Positions 15,951-24,376 of a DNA stretch of 41,515 bases are shown here, in pieces; the first letter of the stretch is position 1; every line of letters starts with the position of its first letter. The DNA lies in contig NZ_JADFAJ010000002.1 of the NCBI RefSeq assembly GCF_015665295.1, positions 1-41,515 on the forward strand, read 5' to 3'. This DNA is from Maricaulis sp. Lineage in GTDB: Bacteria; Pseudomonadota; Alphaproteobacteria; Caulobacterales; Maricaulaceae. The notes beneath the pieces are model-generated. The model had not been told where the DNA came from, made no database searches, and was given only the letters and a program-made list of their open reading frames with translations. The translations under genes and the position numbers were made by a program.

Positions 15951-16069
15951 ATCACTTGCCGGGAGAAAGCCGTATCGGGTTCTCGAGCTCAAGGGGCCTG
16001 CCCGCGAAGCGGCGCCTGCGGCGCCCTTGACCTCGAGAACCCGATACGGCCCGCTGGCTGACAAGTGAT
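15951..16069. repeat. 119-bp nested palindrome between convergent genes
   Basis: Three nested levels are visible. The outermost arms are ATCACTTG (15951-15958) and CAAGTGAT (16062-16069). Inside are 19-bp perfect arms at 15969-15987 and 16032-16050 (core CGTATCGGGTTCTCGAG), which continue after one mismatch for seven more pairs. A GC-rich centre holds GGCGCC repeats. It sits between dnaE2 (+) and the DUF1295 gene (-). It may stop transcription from both sides, but the size and layering look more like a MITE or mosaic repeat than a simple terminator. Confidence 0.8.
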
Positions 16070-16111
16070 GTATGGACAGCTCCACGCGGAGCGCGTCCAA
16101 TTGCGCAACCT

Positions 16112-16882
16112 TCACCCCCGCTTCGGCCACCAGGGCACGAAACCCGGCGTCCGGGCGACATAGTCCGCATAACTAGGCCGGCTTTCGTGAAGACCTTCCT
16201 CCAGCATTTTGGCGCCGGTCCAGCGGGTCAGGGTGAAGGTGAGGAAGAGCGGGCCGATGATTGTCCACCAGCCGTCTCCGTCGGCGACCGTGATCAGCCA
16301 GAGGCCCCAGAAGAGGACGGCATTGCCGAAATAATTCGGATGACGGGTATAGCGCCAGAGCCCCCGGTCCATGACCTGGCCCTTGTTCGCAGGATCTGCC
16401 TTGAAGGCGGCCAGCTGACGGTCGCCGATCACTTCAAAGGCGAGGCCGATGGCAAAGAGGGCCATGCCCGCGATTGCGGCCGGGGCGGTGTAGCGGGCGC
16501 CCTCCATCACGGCATGCTGGACCGGCAGGGCGGTCACCCACAGGAGCACGCCCTGCAGGAGGAAGACAGCGACCAGCATGAAGATGGCCTCCTTGCCCGG
16601 CGGTGAGCGTTCGAGGAGCTTCTGGTAGCGCTTGTCCGCCCCCTCATGCTGCCAGCGCGTGAAGAGATGATGGCCCAGGCGCAGGGCCCAGATCGCCACC
16701 AGCGCGACATACCAGGTCGCGCCCTCCGCCCCGGCGAACAGGAGCGAGGACAGGGCCAGGACCAGAAAACCCAGCGGCCAGATACTGTCGATATAGGAGG
16801 GATCCTTGCGCGGGACGCTGAAGGGCCAGGCCAGCATCATGACGCCGAGCATGAGGGCGAGATTGAGAAGATAGGGGATCAT
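16112..16882 (-). CDS. DUF1295 membrane protein (steroid 5-alpha-reductase/ICMT-like fold)
   Basis: This 256-residue polytopic membrane protein has about six to seven hydrophobic helices. Family motifs include DPSYIDSIWPLGF near residue 28, WALRLGHHLFTRW, GLWRYTRHPNYFGN near 185, and the closing SYADYVARTPGFVPWWP. The RHPNYFG motif is shared with isoprenylcysteine methyltransferase and steroid reductase relatives (COG3752), where it helps bind the cofactor. The substrate of this branch is not known. It begins nine bases after the symporter stop, with AGAGG as ribosome site, and is probably the last gene of that operon. Confidence 0.85.
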   Translation of the reverse strand: MIPYLLNLALMLGVMMLAWPFSVPRKDPSYIDSIWPLGFLVLALSSLLFAGAEGATWYVALVAIWALRLGHHLFTRWQHEGADKRYQKLLERSPPGKEAIFMLVAVFLLQGVLLWVTALPVQHAVMEGARYTAPAAIAGMALFAIGLAFEVIGDRQLAAFKADPANKGQVMDRGLWRYTRHPNYFGNAVLFWGLWLITVADGDGWWTIIGPLFLTFTLTRWTGAKMLEEGLHESRPSYADYVARTPGFVPWWPKRG

Positions 16883-16891
16883 GCCTCTAAC

Positions 16892-18592
16892 CTAGGGTGC
16901 CCGGATCCGTTCGACCAGTTCGCGGACCTCGGCCGGCGGGGCCGGTGTCATGAGCGAGACCGTCACGGAAATCACAAAGCTGATCACCATGCCGATCGTG
17001 CCAAAGCCTTCCGGCGAGACGCCGAGGATCCAGTACTCGGCATCATTGGGGATCCAGCCGAAGATCTTGTAGGTGAGGATATAGGCGCCGGTCACACCCA
17101 GGCCGGTGACCATGCCGGCAATCGCGCCTTCCTTGCTCATGCGTTGCCAGAAAATGCCCAGCAGGATGGCCGGGAAGAAGCTGGCCGCCGCGAGCCCGAA
17201 GGCCAGCGCCACGACCGAGGCGACAAAGCCCGGCGGGTAGATGCCGGCGAGGATGGCGATCAGCACGGCCCCGGTCGCCGACAGTCGGGCGATCAGGAGT
17301 TCCTGCTTGTCGGTCATGGATTTGAACAACACCTTGCGACACAGGTCGTGCGAGATCGAGGACGAGATCACCAGCAGGAGACCGGCTGCCGTCGACAGGG
17401 CCGCCGCGATCCCGCCCGAGACCACGAGGCCGATCACCCAGGCGGGCAGGTTCGCAATCTCCGGATTGGCGAGCACGAAGATATCACGATTGAGTGTGGT
17501 GACTTCGTTGGTCGCCGGGTCGGCGCGGTACTGGATGCGACCATCGCCATTGCGGTCCTCGAAGCCAAGAAGACCGGTCGTCTCCCAGCGGTGGAACCAG
17601 TCCGGCGTCGCGCTTTCACCCTCGGCCAGCGTCGTGGTTTCGGGCTCATAGACACTCTCATTCACCGTCTCGATGAAATTGGTCCGGGCGAAGACGGCGA
17701 CCGCCGGGGCGGTGACGTAGAGAATGCCGATGAAGAGGAGCGCCCAGCCGGCCGATTTGCGCGCATCCGCGGCCTTGGGCACGGTGAAGAAGCGCACGAT
17801 CACATGGGGAAGGCCGGCGGTCCCCGCCATCAGCGCCAGGGTGATTGCGAAGACATCGAAGGTCGATTTGGAGCCGTCGGTATAGGGGGCAAAGCCGAGC
17901 TCGGTGAGCATGCCGTCCAGCTTCATCAGGAGCGGCGTGCCATCACTGGCATTGCCGATGAAGCCCAGCTGCGGCACCGGCGAACCGGTCAGCTGCAGCG
18001 AGATGAAGATGGCCGGGGTCATGAAGGCGAAGATCAGCACGCAATACTGCGCCACCTGAGTATAGGTGATCCCCTTCATGCCGCCGAGTGTGGCGTACAT
18101 CAAAACGACCAGTCCGCCGATCACCACACCGGCCTCAATGGGAATTTCCAGGAAGCGCGAGAAGGCAATGCCGACGCCCTGCATCTGGCCGGCGATATAG
18201 GTAAAGGAGACAAAGATCGCGCACACGACGGCAACAACGCGGGCGGTGTTGGAGTAATATCGGTCGCCGATGAAGTCCGGCACCGTGAACTTGCCGAAAC
18301 GCCTGAGATAGGGCGCCAGAAGGAGTGCGAGCAGCACGTAGCCGCCGGTCCAGCCCATCAGGAAGACCGAGCCGTCATATCCGGAAAAGGCGATCAGGCC
18401 GGCCATGGAGAGGAAGGAGGCCGCGCTCATCCAGTCGGCGGCGGTGGCCATGCCGTTGAAGACCGGCGGGACGTGATGGCCGGCGACGTAGAATTCATCG
18501 GTCGAGCCGACCCGCGACGCGATCGCGATCCCGATATAGAGCGCGAAGGATGTAATGACGAAAAAACCGGTCCAGAACAGGGTCGGGGTCAT
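16892..18592 (-). CDS. Sodium:solute symporter, large subunit (SSS family, VC_2705-like)
   Basis: This 566-residue transporter of the sodium:solute symporter family has about 13 membrane helices. It starts DEFYVAGHHVPPVFNGMATAADWMSAASF, the usual ActP-like N-terminal pattern, and has GGMKGITYTQVAQY near 170. The subfamily that pairs with DUF4212 is usually predicted to move acetate, pyruvate or another small organic acid; the substrate here is not set by sequence. A non-membrane loop at about 305-370 contains DRNGDG (346-351), an EF-hand-like calcium loop lacking the final Glu. The start overlaps the small-subunit stop by four bases. Confidence 0.88.
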   Translation of the reverse strand: MTPTLFWTGFFVITSFALYIGIAIASRVGSTDEFYVAGHHVPPVFNGMATAADWMSAASFLSMAGLIAFSGYDGSVFLMGWTGGYVLLALLLAPYLRRFGKFTVPDFIGDRYYSNTARVVAVVCAIFVSFTYIAGQMQGVGIAFSRFLEIPIEAGVVIGGLVVLMYATLGGMKGITYTQVAQYCVLIFAFMTPAIFISLQLTGSPVPQLGFIGNASDGTPLLMKLDGMLTELGFAPYTDGSKSTFDVFAITLALMAGTAGLPHVIVRFFTVPKAADARKSAGWALLFIGILYVTAPAVAVFARTNFIETVNESVYEPETTTLAEGESATPDWFHRWETTGLLGFEDRNGDGRIQYRADPATNEVTTLNRDIFVLANPEIANLPAWVIGLVVSGGIAAALSTAAGLLLVISSSISHDLCRKVLFKSMTDKQELLIARLSATGAVLIAILAGIYPPGFVASVVALAFGLAAASFFPAILLGIFWQRMSKEGAIAGMVTGLGVTGAYILTYKIFGWIPNDAEYWILGVSPEGFGTIGMVISFVISVTVSLMTPAPPAEVRELVERIRAP

Positions 18593-18912
18593 GACGCATC
18601 CTCCGGGTCGGGAGCGTCCGCCGGCGTTACCGGTGTCATGTCACCGCTGCCGAGCCGGTTGGCAAAGCGTGCCTCCAGCCGGTTCATCGCCCAGGCATAA
18701 TAGAAGATCAGCACAATGAAGGTGAGGATGGAGCCCTGCTGGGCGAACCAGAACCCCAGCGGCGCGCCGCCCAGCGAGACCTGGTCCAGCCAGGGACGCA
18801 AAAGGATGCCGAATCCGAAGGATACGGTGAACCAGACCGCCAGCAATATGCCCATGAGGCCCAGATTGGCGCGCCAATAGGCCTTGCGCGCGGATGACTT
18901 GTCTTGCGCCAT
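18589..18912 (-). CDS. Symporter small subunit (DUF4212)
   Basis: This 107-residue protein has two membrane helices (about 20-42 and 55-77). It has the DUF4212 features ARKAYWRANLGLMGILLAVWF and GFWFAQQGSILTFIVLIFYYAW. DUF4212 proteins are encoded directly before the SSS partner and are thought to be its accessory subunit. The two genes overlap by ATGA. A good ribosome site (GGGGGAG) lies five bases before the ATG. The C-terminal 25 residues are acidic and Pro-rich. Confidence 0.9.
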   Translation of the reverse strand: MAQDKSSARKAYWRANLGLMGILLAVWFTVSFGFGILLRPWLDQVSLGGAPLGFWFAQQGSILTFIVLIFYYAWAMNRLEARFANRLGSGDMTPVTPADAPDPEDAS

Positions 18913-19037
18913 TTGCTCCCCCAGACTGATCGCATGACAGTGATGACGATCGGCGGCGCGAGCTTTGCAAACAAATCCTTAACACACCAGACCTGTTGCG
19001 TTTCAGGTCAGGAACGAGATGTGGAAGGATGACTGAG

Positions 19038-19403
19038 ATGAGCCAGAGCGACCGCCTTACCGAAGACGAAAACGCCACCATGCGCATCCTGTGGGATCGT
19101 GGCGGCGCCTCGGTCAGCGAGCTGGCCATCGCCACCCGCCAGCCGGCGACGACCACACTCAACCTGCTGCACGGGCTGCGCCGCAAGGGCGCGGTCGAGC
19201 GCCAGCAGGCCGGGCGCGACATCGTCTACCGGCCGCGCCTGAACCGCGAAACCGCCCGCAGCCACGCGCTCGGCCGTCTGCTGTGTGGTGACAGCACCAC
19301 CCCTGACAATGGCCTGGGCGTGGTCGTGCTGCGCGAGAGCGATATCGACCCGAAGGACTGGGCCGACCTGCAGGCCGAGATCGCCCAGCGCCGCAAGGCC
19401 TGA
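19038..19403 (+). CDS. BlaI/MecI/CopY-family transcriptional repressor
   Basis: This winged-helix protein of 121 residues has the family pattern LTEDENATMRILWDRGGASVSEL followed by recognition-helix-like ATTTLNLLHGLRRKGAV and the wing AGRDIVYRPRL. I chose the ATG at 19038 because GGAAGG (19023-19028) lies nine bases upstream; an ATG at 19029 directly abuts that site, and the frame extends to a TTG at 18996. No BlaR1/MecR1-type sensor protease is nearby, so it cannot be a beta-lactam system on this evidence. It diverges from the symporter operon and may regulate it. No clear dyad operator was found in the 125-bp gap. Confidence 0.82.
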   Translation: MSQSDRLTEDENATMRILWDRGGASVSELAIATRQPATTTLNLLHGLRRKGAVERQQAGRDIVYRPRLNRETARSHALGRLLCGDSTTPDNGLGVVVLRESDIDPKDWADLQAEIAQRRKA

Positions 19404-19405
19404 CC

Positions 19406-20368
19406 TCATCCTGCCGACAGGAAAGCCCGCAGGTCAGCCAGCGTTTGCCCTGGCGCTTCCTCGTGCACCACATGCCCCAGACCGGGATAGGTGACCAGGC
19501 GGGCTTCCGGGATGGCCGCGACAAATTGCGGACCATGCGCCGGCGGCACGATGACATCGGCCTCGCCCCACATCACCAGGGTCGGCACGGCAATGCGGGC
19601 CAGATCGGCGCTTGGTTCCGGCAGGGTGAAAACGCGCAGGCGCTCGACCATGGCCTGGCCGACACCCTCACCGCGCATCATCGCATGGACGCGTTCCGGC
19701 GTTCCGTCCGGCATGGCGGACGCGTCACCATAGAGCATTTGTGTCGCCGCGGTGATAACCGGCTGCGGCGCCTGGGTGAGATAGAATTGCACGCCCATGG
19801 GGACCGGAACGGGATTCTCGGTGACGCCATTGATGGAAAACCCGCCGGGCGCCAGCAACACCAGGCGCTCAACTTTTTCGGGATGATCCGCAGCCTGGCG
19901 CCAGGTCACCAGGCCGCCGAGTGAATTGCCGATCAGCGTTGCCCGCTCGATCGCAAGTTCCGACATCAGCCGATCCAGAAACGCAACCGTTTCGGGCACC
20001 GAGTAGCGGGCCTGCGGATCGCGGCCGGTCAGGCCGTGGCCGGGCAGGTCCATGCGCACGACACGATAATCGGCGGACAGGTCGGCAGCCCAGGCGTCCC
20101 AGCTTTCCAGTGAATGGGAAAAGCCGTGCACAAGAACAAGCACCGGCGCCTCGTCCGGCCCCTCGATGCGAACTCGCGTCTGCACGCCGTCCACATCGAC
20201 CAGCCGGTCGGCTTCACGCCACCAGGGTGAATCAATGGAGGCAGCAAGCCCGGCCTCGTCGATGGCCCCACCTGCCGGATTCGACTGGTTGGCTGAGCGG
20301 GTGAACAGGAAAACGGCGACCCCGGCGATGAGCAGCAGGCCAAGAAGCAGAGAAATCAGGAAACGCAT
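19406..20368 (-). CDS. Membrane-anchored alpha/beta hydrolase
   Basis: This 320-residue alpha/beta hydrolase carries an N-terminal hydrophobic anchor or signal (MRFLISLLLGLLLIAGVAVF), so it probably acts in the periplasm. The catalytic set is visible: oxyanion HGF, nucleophile in GNSLGG, acid in WGEADVIVPP and His in GLGHVVHEE. I prefer the ATG at 20368 over 20380 because GAGG lies six bases before it. Its stop is two bases from the convergent BlaI-like gene. It follows the TonB receptor on the same strand, but hairpins in the gap suggest separate or reduced transcription. The substrate is unknown; an ester or lactone is likely for the family. Confidence 0.85.
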   Translation of the reverse strand: MRFLISLLLGLLLIAGVAVFLFTRSANQSNPAGGAIDEAGLAASIDSPWWREADRLVDVDGVQTRVRIEGPDEAPVLVLVHGFSHSLESWDAWAADLSADYRVVRMDLPGHGLTGRDPQARYSVPETVAFLDRLMSELAIERATLIGNSLGGLVTWRQAADHPEKVERLVLLAPGGFSINGVTENPVPVPMGVQFYLTQAPQPVITAATQMLYGDASAMPDGTPERVHAMMRGEGVGQAMVERLRVFTLPEPSADLARIAVPTLVMWGEADVIVPPAHGPQFVAAIPEARLVTYPGLGHVVHEEAPGQTLADLRAFLSAG

Positions 20369-20390
20369 GGCAGACCTCATGGCGCGACAT

Positions 20391-20423
20391 GAAAGAACGG
20401 CGGCACCCCGAAGGGCGCCGCCG
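20391..20423 (-). terminator. Intrinsic terminator after the TonB receptor
   Basis: Read on the minus strand, GGCGGC and GCCGCC (20417-20422 and 20399-20404) form an extended stem with a TTCG-type loop. It is followed by GTTCTTTC. It lies about 55 bases after the receptor stop. Confidence 0.65.
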
Positions 20424-20440
20424 CAGGATAGTCCGGACCG

Positions 20441-20467
20441 GGCGGACGGGGGAGGTTCCCGTCCGCC
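20441..20467. terminator. Perfect 10-bp hairpin just after the TonB receptor stop
   Basis: GGCGGACGGG (20441-20450) and CCCGTCCGCC (20458-20467) form a perfect stem with a 7-base loop, 11 bases beyond the receptor stop. There is no T-tract, so it may stabilise the 3' end or assist the next hairpin. Confidence 0.5.
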
Positions 20468-20478
20468 GGCTGGTCGAC

Positions 20479-22776
20479 CTAGTAGCGCCAGGTGATGGTC
20501 GCCGTGAAGGTCCGCGGCGGGCCGTAATAGCCAACCAGCGTGCCCTCAAGGCCCAGCTCCGGAGCCAGGGTCGTGTTGTTGACGAAGTCATAGCCGGAGA
20601 CCCGGTATTCTTCGTCGGTCAGGTTGCGGCCATGCAGGCCGAACTGCCAGTGACCCTCATCACCTTCCCAGACAGCCGACGCGTTCCACAGCGTGTAGGC
20701 GCGCTGGTCGAGCAGTGCGAAGGGGAATTCGAACTGGCTGGAATCGCCGCGATGGCTGAGCGTGTTGATGATCGACAGGTCGCCACCATTCATCGGCGCG
20801 ATATAGGTCAGCGTCGCCGAGATCGTGGTGTCCGGCGTGTTCTGGATCACGACCTGATCGGACACATCGACGCCGAAAGCGTTGATGAACTGATCATACT
20901 CGCCATCCAGCAGGCCGACAGCCCAGCCGAGGGTCATGATATCGCCCTGGTTGAGGACATCGGAGGCAAGGTCCAGCGAGCCCTCATACTCGATACCGCG
21001 AATGGTCGCGGCGCCGGCATTGGTGGTCACACCGGTGAAGGTGTCGTTGACGCCGTCATTGTCGGTATCAATGCCGACCGAGCCCGGCACCTGGATGTCG
21101 GTATAGTCCATGTTGAAGACGGCAAGGCTGTGGCTGTAACGATTGCCCTGGTACTTCCAGCCGATCTCGATGCTGTCGACCGTTTCCGGATCGAAGCTCA
21201 TGAACTCATAGATCTCGTCTGCCTCAACCGTGCCGTTCTGATCGAAGTCCGGTGCGCCGGTCGTCTGGGCCCGCGGGTCGAAACCGCCGCCCTTGAAGCC
21301 TTGGGAATAGGTCAGGTAGAAATTGTTCGAGGCATTGGGCTGCCAGGCCAGCGAGGCGGTCGGCGAGAAATCATCCCAGGAATTGGTGCCGGTAAAGTCC
21401 GACGTCGTGGCGATCGGGAAGCCGGCACCGCCGAAGAATTCGGAGAAACCGCCGAGATAGGTCCGGCGCAAAACCGTCGAAGTCCGCTCGTCCTCGGTGT
21501 AACGGCCACCCAGGGTCAGCGAGAACTCGTCGGTCAGATCATAGGTGAAGTTGGCGAAGACCGACCAGGTCTTGGTGTCCACTTCGCCGAAGGTCTGGGC
21601 GTTGAGACCGGCCAGGACATTGTCCAGCAGCACGTCAAACACCGTCATCGCGCTGGCGTCGAGATAGTAGTAGCCGACCAGGCCGTTGAGGCGCTCGCCG
21701 GAATAGAGCAGCTGGAATTCCTCGGAGAACTGCTCGTTCTCGTAGATCGCCGGAACATCGAGATCGCCGGACGGCAGGTTGTCGAAATCGATCGGGGTGA
21801 CCGAAGTGTCGGACCGGTCGGCAAGGATGTTGCGGACGGTCCAGTTGTCGTTGATCTGCCATTCGGCGGTCAGCGCGAGGCCATCGCCTTCGACTTCCTG
21901 GTCGACCACATTCAGGCCGGCCCGGGTGTCATGGACATTCGACAGGATCGGAGCGCCGGACAGCGCGCCGACGGTCAGACGGTGACCGCCGCGGGCGTTC
22001 GAGGTGTCCGAGACATTGTCATAGGCCAGACGGACGAAGAAATTGTCGGTCGGCTCCCACTCGGCAGATACGCGATAGCCGAAGACATTCTTGTCGTAAT
22101 TGTCCTCGCCGGTCGTCAGGTTCTCGCCGAACCCGTCGCGCGTGAAGCGGCCCATCGAGCCACCGACACGGATAGTGTCGGTCAGCGGTGCGCTGCCGGA
22201 CAGAACGGTGTCGAGCTGGCCATAGCTGCCAAACCCGACGCGGGCCGTCATGGTCGGCTCGTCGGCATCGATGCGACGGGTGACGTATTTGACGGCGCCA
22301 CCGATCGTGTTGCGGCCGTAGAGCGTGCCCTGCGGACCGCGCAGGACTTCGATCCGGTCGACATCATAGATATCGAGGACCGCGCCCTGCGGGCGATTGA
22401 GATAAACGTCGTCAACATAAATGCCGACGCCGGCTTCGAAACCGGCGACCGGGTCTTGCTGGCCGACGCCGCGGATGAAGGCCGACAGGGTCGAATTGGT
22501 GCCGCGCGAGACTTCCAGCGTGATGTTCGGCGTGGTGTCGGCAATGGCGACAATGTCCAGCGCGCCCATTCGCTCGAGGTCTTCACCGCTCATGGCGCTG
22601 ACGGACAGCGGCACGTCCTGCAGTGTTTCCTCGCGGCGGCGAGCCGTGACGGTGATGACGTCGCGGCCTTGCGATGCACCATTGTCCTGGGCGACGGCGG
22701 GCGCCGCGACCAGGGCTGAAGCGGCAACCGTGCTCAATAGCAGCGCGGTGCCCGTCAGGGTCTTGAAGTGTTTCAT
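20479..22776 (-). CDS. TonB-dependent outer-membrane receptor
   Basis: This 765-residue TonB-dependent receptor has a signal peptide (MKHFKTLTGTALLLSTVAASA, cleavage likely after AVA at 27-29). A TonB-box-like DVITVTARRREE (39-50) and a plug domain follow (LQDVPLSVSAMSGEDL, AFIRGVGQQDP, VYLNRPQGAVLDIYDVDRIEVLRGPQGTLYGRNTIGGAV). The barrel ends in an aromatic strand (ATITWRY). Two calcium-type loops lie in predicted external loops: D510-E521, a full EF-hand pattern, and DTDNDGVND at 570-578. No siderophore-specific feature was seen. The plug resembles the large receptor group used for organic substrates in aquatic alphaproteobacteria. It overlaps the upstream hydrolase by ATGA, which suggests coupled uptake and hydrolysis. 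Confidence 0.93.
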   Translation of the reverse strand: MKHFKTLTGTALLLSTVAASALVAAPAVAQDNGASQGRDVITVTARRREETLQDVPLSVSAMSGEDLERMGALDIVAIADTTPNITLEVSRGTNSTLSAFIRGVGQQDPVAGFEAGVGIYVDDVYLNRPQGAVLDIYDVDRIEVLRGPQGTLYGRNTIGGAVKYVTRRIDADEPTMTARVGFGSYGQLDTVLSGSAPLTDTIRVGGSMGRFTRDGFGENLTTGEDNYDKNVFGYRVSAEWEPTDNFFVRLAYDNVSDTSNARGGHRLTVGALSGAPILSNVHDTRAGLNVVDQEVEGDGLALTAEWQINDNWTVRNILADRSDTSVTPIDFDNLPSGDLDVPAIYENEQFSEEFQLLYSGERLNGLVGYYYLDASAMTVFDVLLDNVLAGLNAQTFGEVDTKTWSVFANFTYDLTDEFSLTLGGRYTEDERTSTVLRRTYLGGFSEFFGGAGFPIATTSDFTGTNSWDDFSPTASLAWQPNASNNFYLTYSQGFKGGGFDPRAQTTGAPDFDQNGTVEADEIYEFMSFDPETVDSIEIGWKYQGNRYSHSLAVFNMDYTDIQVPGSVGIDTDNDGVNDTFTGVTTNAGAATIRGIEYEGSLDLASDVLNQGDIMTLGWAVGLLDGEYDQFINAFGVDVSDQVVIQNTPDTTISATLTYIAPMNGGDLSIINTLSHRGDSSQFEFPFALLDQRAYTLWNASAVWEGDEGHWQFGLHGRNLTDEEYRVSGYDFVNNTTLAPELGLEGTLVGYYGPPRTFTATITWRY

Positions 22777-23684
22777 GAGATACTCCCCTCGATGGTCTGT
22801 TTTGATGTCGCCTGCGCCAGGGCCTGGCGGGCGAAGGTTTTAACCGCGTCGACAAATTCTTCCGGTTGTTCGAGATGCGGTGCATGCCCGGAGTGGGCGA
22901 ACCCATGCGCCTGTGCGGCGGGCAGGGTTTCGACGAGATAGCGGCTCGTCTCCGGGCCATAGGCATCGCTGCGTTCGCCAAAGGCGATCAGCGCCGGGAT
23001 GGCCATTCCCGAAAGTCTTGGGCGCAGGTCCTGCTGCGCCATGGATGCCCACAAATCCGCCATGGCATCGGCATTGCGGGCTCTCAGCAAGGTCAGGGCG
23101 TCGGCCACGATCTGGGGCTCGCGGGCCGCCCGGTCACGGGCGAACATGCGCGGTGCGAACGCGGCGGCATAGGCGGGCCAGTCAGCCCGCATGGCGGCGG
23201 TGGCGCGGATGGAGGCTGCCACATCCATGCCACTCGACATGCCCAGCGCCCAGCTTTCGTCATTGAGAATGCGCGGGCTCATATCCTCGATCACCATGCC
23301 GGCGAGCCGGTCATATCCGTGCCGCTCGATCATCGACCACAACACGGTGGCCCCCATCGACCAGCCCAGCATGACGACATCGGTCAGCCCCAGCGTGGCG
23401 AGAAATTCGTGCATGTCGTCGGCAAGGTCGGCGATCGAGGTCGGGCCGGGTCCGGCCGGTGTCAGCCCGTGACCGCGCAGATCGGGCACCAGGATGCGAA
23501 ACTCGTCAGCCAGCAGACCGGCGACCGTGTCGAAGAATTCGCCGGAGGCAGCCCAGCCGTGGACGAGGAGCAACGCCGGTCCGTCGCCGAGATCGCGATA
23601 GGCCATGACCGTGCCGTCGCGCAGCGTCAGGCGCTGCGTCGGGCGCGCGCCTTCTTCCGGTCTGTGCGGCTGCGCATCGGCCAC
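22773..23684 (-). CDS. Alpha/beta hydrolase (cytoplasmic)
   Basis: This 303-residue alpha/beta hydrolase has the oxyanion motif LLVHGWAASGEFF, a DLRGHGLT segment, nucleophile Ser in GWSMGATV, acid Asp in FGERSDAYGPE and His in HSGHAPHLEQPEEF. It has no signal peptide. I chose the GTG at 23684 because AGGGGAG lies nine bases upstream; the longer frame to 23891 would cross the divergent TetR gene and has no coding character. It is the first gene of a two-gene operon with the TonB receptor. The substrate is unknown; esterase, lactonase or C-C hydrolase are all possible in this fold. Confidence 0.82.
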   Translation of the reverse strand: MADAQPHRPEEGARPTQRLTLRDGTVMAYRDLGDGPALLLVHGWAASGEFFDTVAGLLADEFRILVPDLRGHGLTPAGPGPTSIADLADDMHEFLATLGLTDVVMLGWSMGATVLWSMIERHGYDRLAGMVIEDMSPRILNDESWALGMSSGMDVAASIRATAAMRADWPAYAAAFAPRMFARDRAAREPQIVADALTLLRARNADAMADLWASMAQQDLRPRLSGMAIPALIAFGERSDAYGPETSRYLVETLPAAQAHGFAHSGHAPHLEQPEEFVDAVKTFARQALAQATSKQTIEGSIS

Positions 23685-23767
23685 GTTTCTCAACTCCCCT
23701 TGACCGTCCAATTTTCTCTGGATCGTGCCATATTGATCTTGGAGCCATTTTGTGAAAACTGAATCAT
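23685..23767. promoter_or_regulatory. Divergent control region, hydrolase/TonB operon and TetR operon
   Basis: This AT-richer 83-bp gap must carry both promoters and probably the TetR operator. TTGACC at 23700-23705 could be a -35 for the plus strand, but no well-spaced -10 follows. I could not pick out a convincing operator dyad by eye. Confidence 0.4.
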
Positions 23768-24376
23768 ATGTCAACTTCTGAAACGAGCACGGTCGACAAA
23801 CGACCGAAAACCGCCCGCGGCCAACGCACCCGGAACAAGCTTCTGGAGGCCGCCGAGGGCGCCTTTGGAGAGAATGGTTTCCACGCCACATCGATCGGCG
23901 ACATCACGCGCCGGGCCTCGGTGGCACTGGGAACCTTCTATGTTTATTTCGATTCCAAGGACGAGATATTCCGCGCCCTTGTCGCCCACATGGGCGAGAT
24001 GACGCGCGGCTGGATTGCCGAACGTGTAAAAGGTGCACCGGACCGCCTCGAAACAGAGCATCGCGGCCTGGTCGCCTATATCGAATTCGCCCGGGCGCAT
24101 CCGAATCTCTACCGCATCATCGAGGAAAGCCAGTTCGTCGCTCCGGACGCCTACAAGGCCCACTACGACGTTTTCATGGAGCGCTATCAGCGCAATCTGG
24201 AAGAGGCGGAGGCGCGCGGCGAAGTGCGGGCCGGAGACCAGGGCAAGCGCGCCTGGGCCCTGATCGGAATGAGTGTGTTCATGGGGTTGCGCTTTGGCAT
24301 CTGGGAACGCGACCGCAACCCCGAGGACATCGCGCGCGTGGTCTCCGACCTGATCGCCAACGGTCTCAAACCATGA
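23768..24376 (+). CDS. TetR/AcrR-family transcriptional regulator
   Basis: This 202-residue regulator has an N-terminal TetR DNA-binding domain: RTRNKLLEAAEGAFGENGFHATSIGDITRRASVALGTFYVYFDSKDEIF covers the HTH and the YVYF signature. The C-terminal ligand domain is predicted all-helical (HPNLYRIIEESQFV, WALIGMSVFMGLRFGIW). It is the first gene of an acyl-CoA operon and overlaps the crotonase gene by ATGA. It faces the hydrolase/TonB operon, so an autoregulatory repressor sensing a pathway acyl-CoA is likely (inferred from context). Confidence 0.9.
   Translation: MSTSETSTVDKRPKTARGQRTRNKLLEAAEGAFGENGFHATSIGDITRRASVALGTFYVYFDSKDEIFRALVAHMGEMTRGWIAERVKGAPDRLETEHRGLVAYIEFARAHPNLYRIIEESQFVAPDAYKAHYDVFMERYQRNLEEAEARGEVRAGDQGKRAWALIGMSVFMGLRFGIWERDRNPEDIARVVSDLIANGLKP

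Noticed and set aside
16646-18700. Long plus-strand open frame opposite the symporter genes
   Set aside because: The translation is His/Asp/Gly-rich and low in hydrophobic order, typical of antisense reading through membrane-protein codons; the symporter pair is clear on the other strand.
20389-22719. Long plus-strand open frame opposite the TonB receptor
   Set aside because: The receptor has signal peptide, plug and barrel motifs on the minus strand; the plus frame has none.
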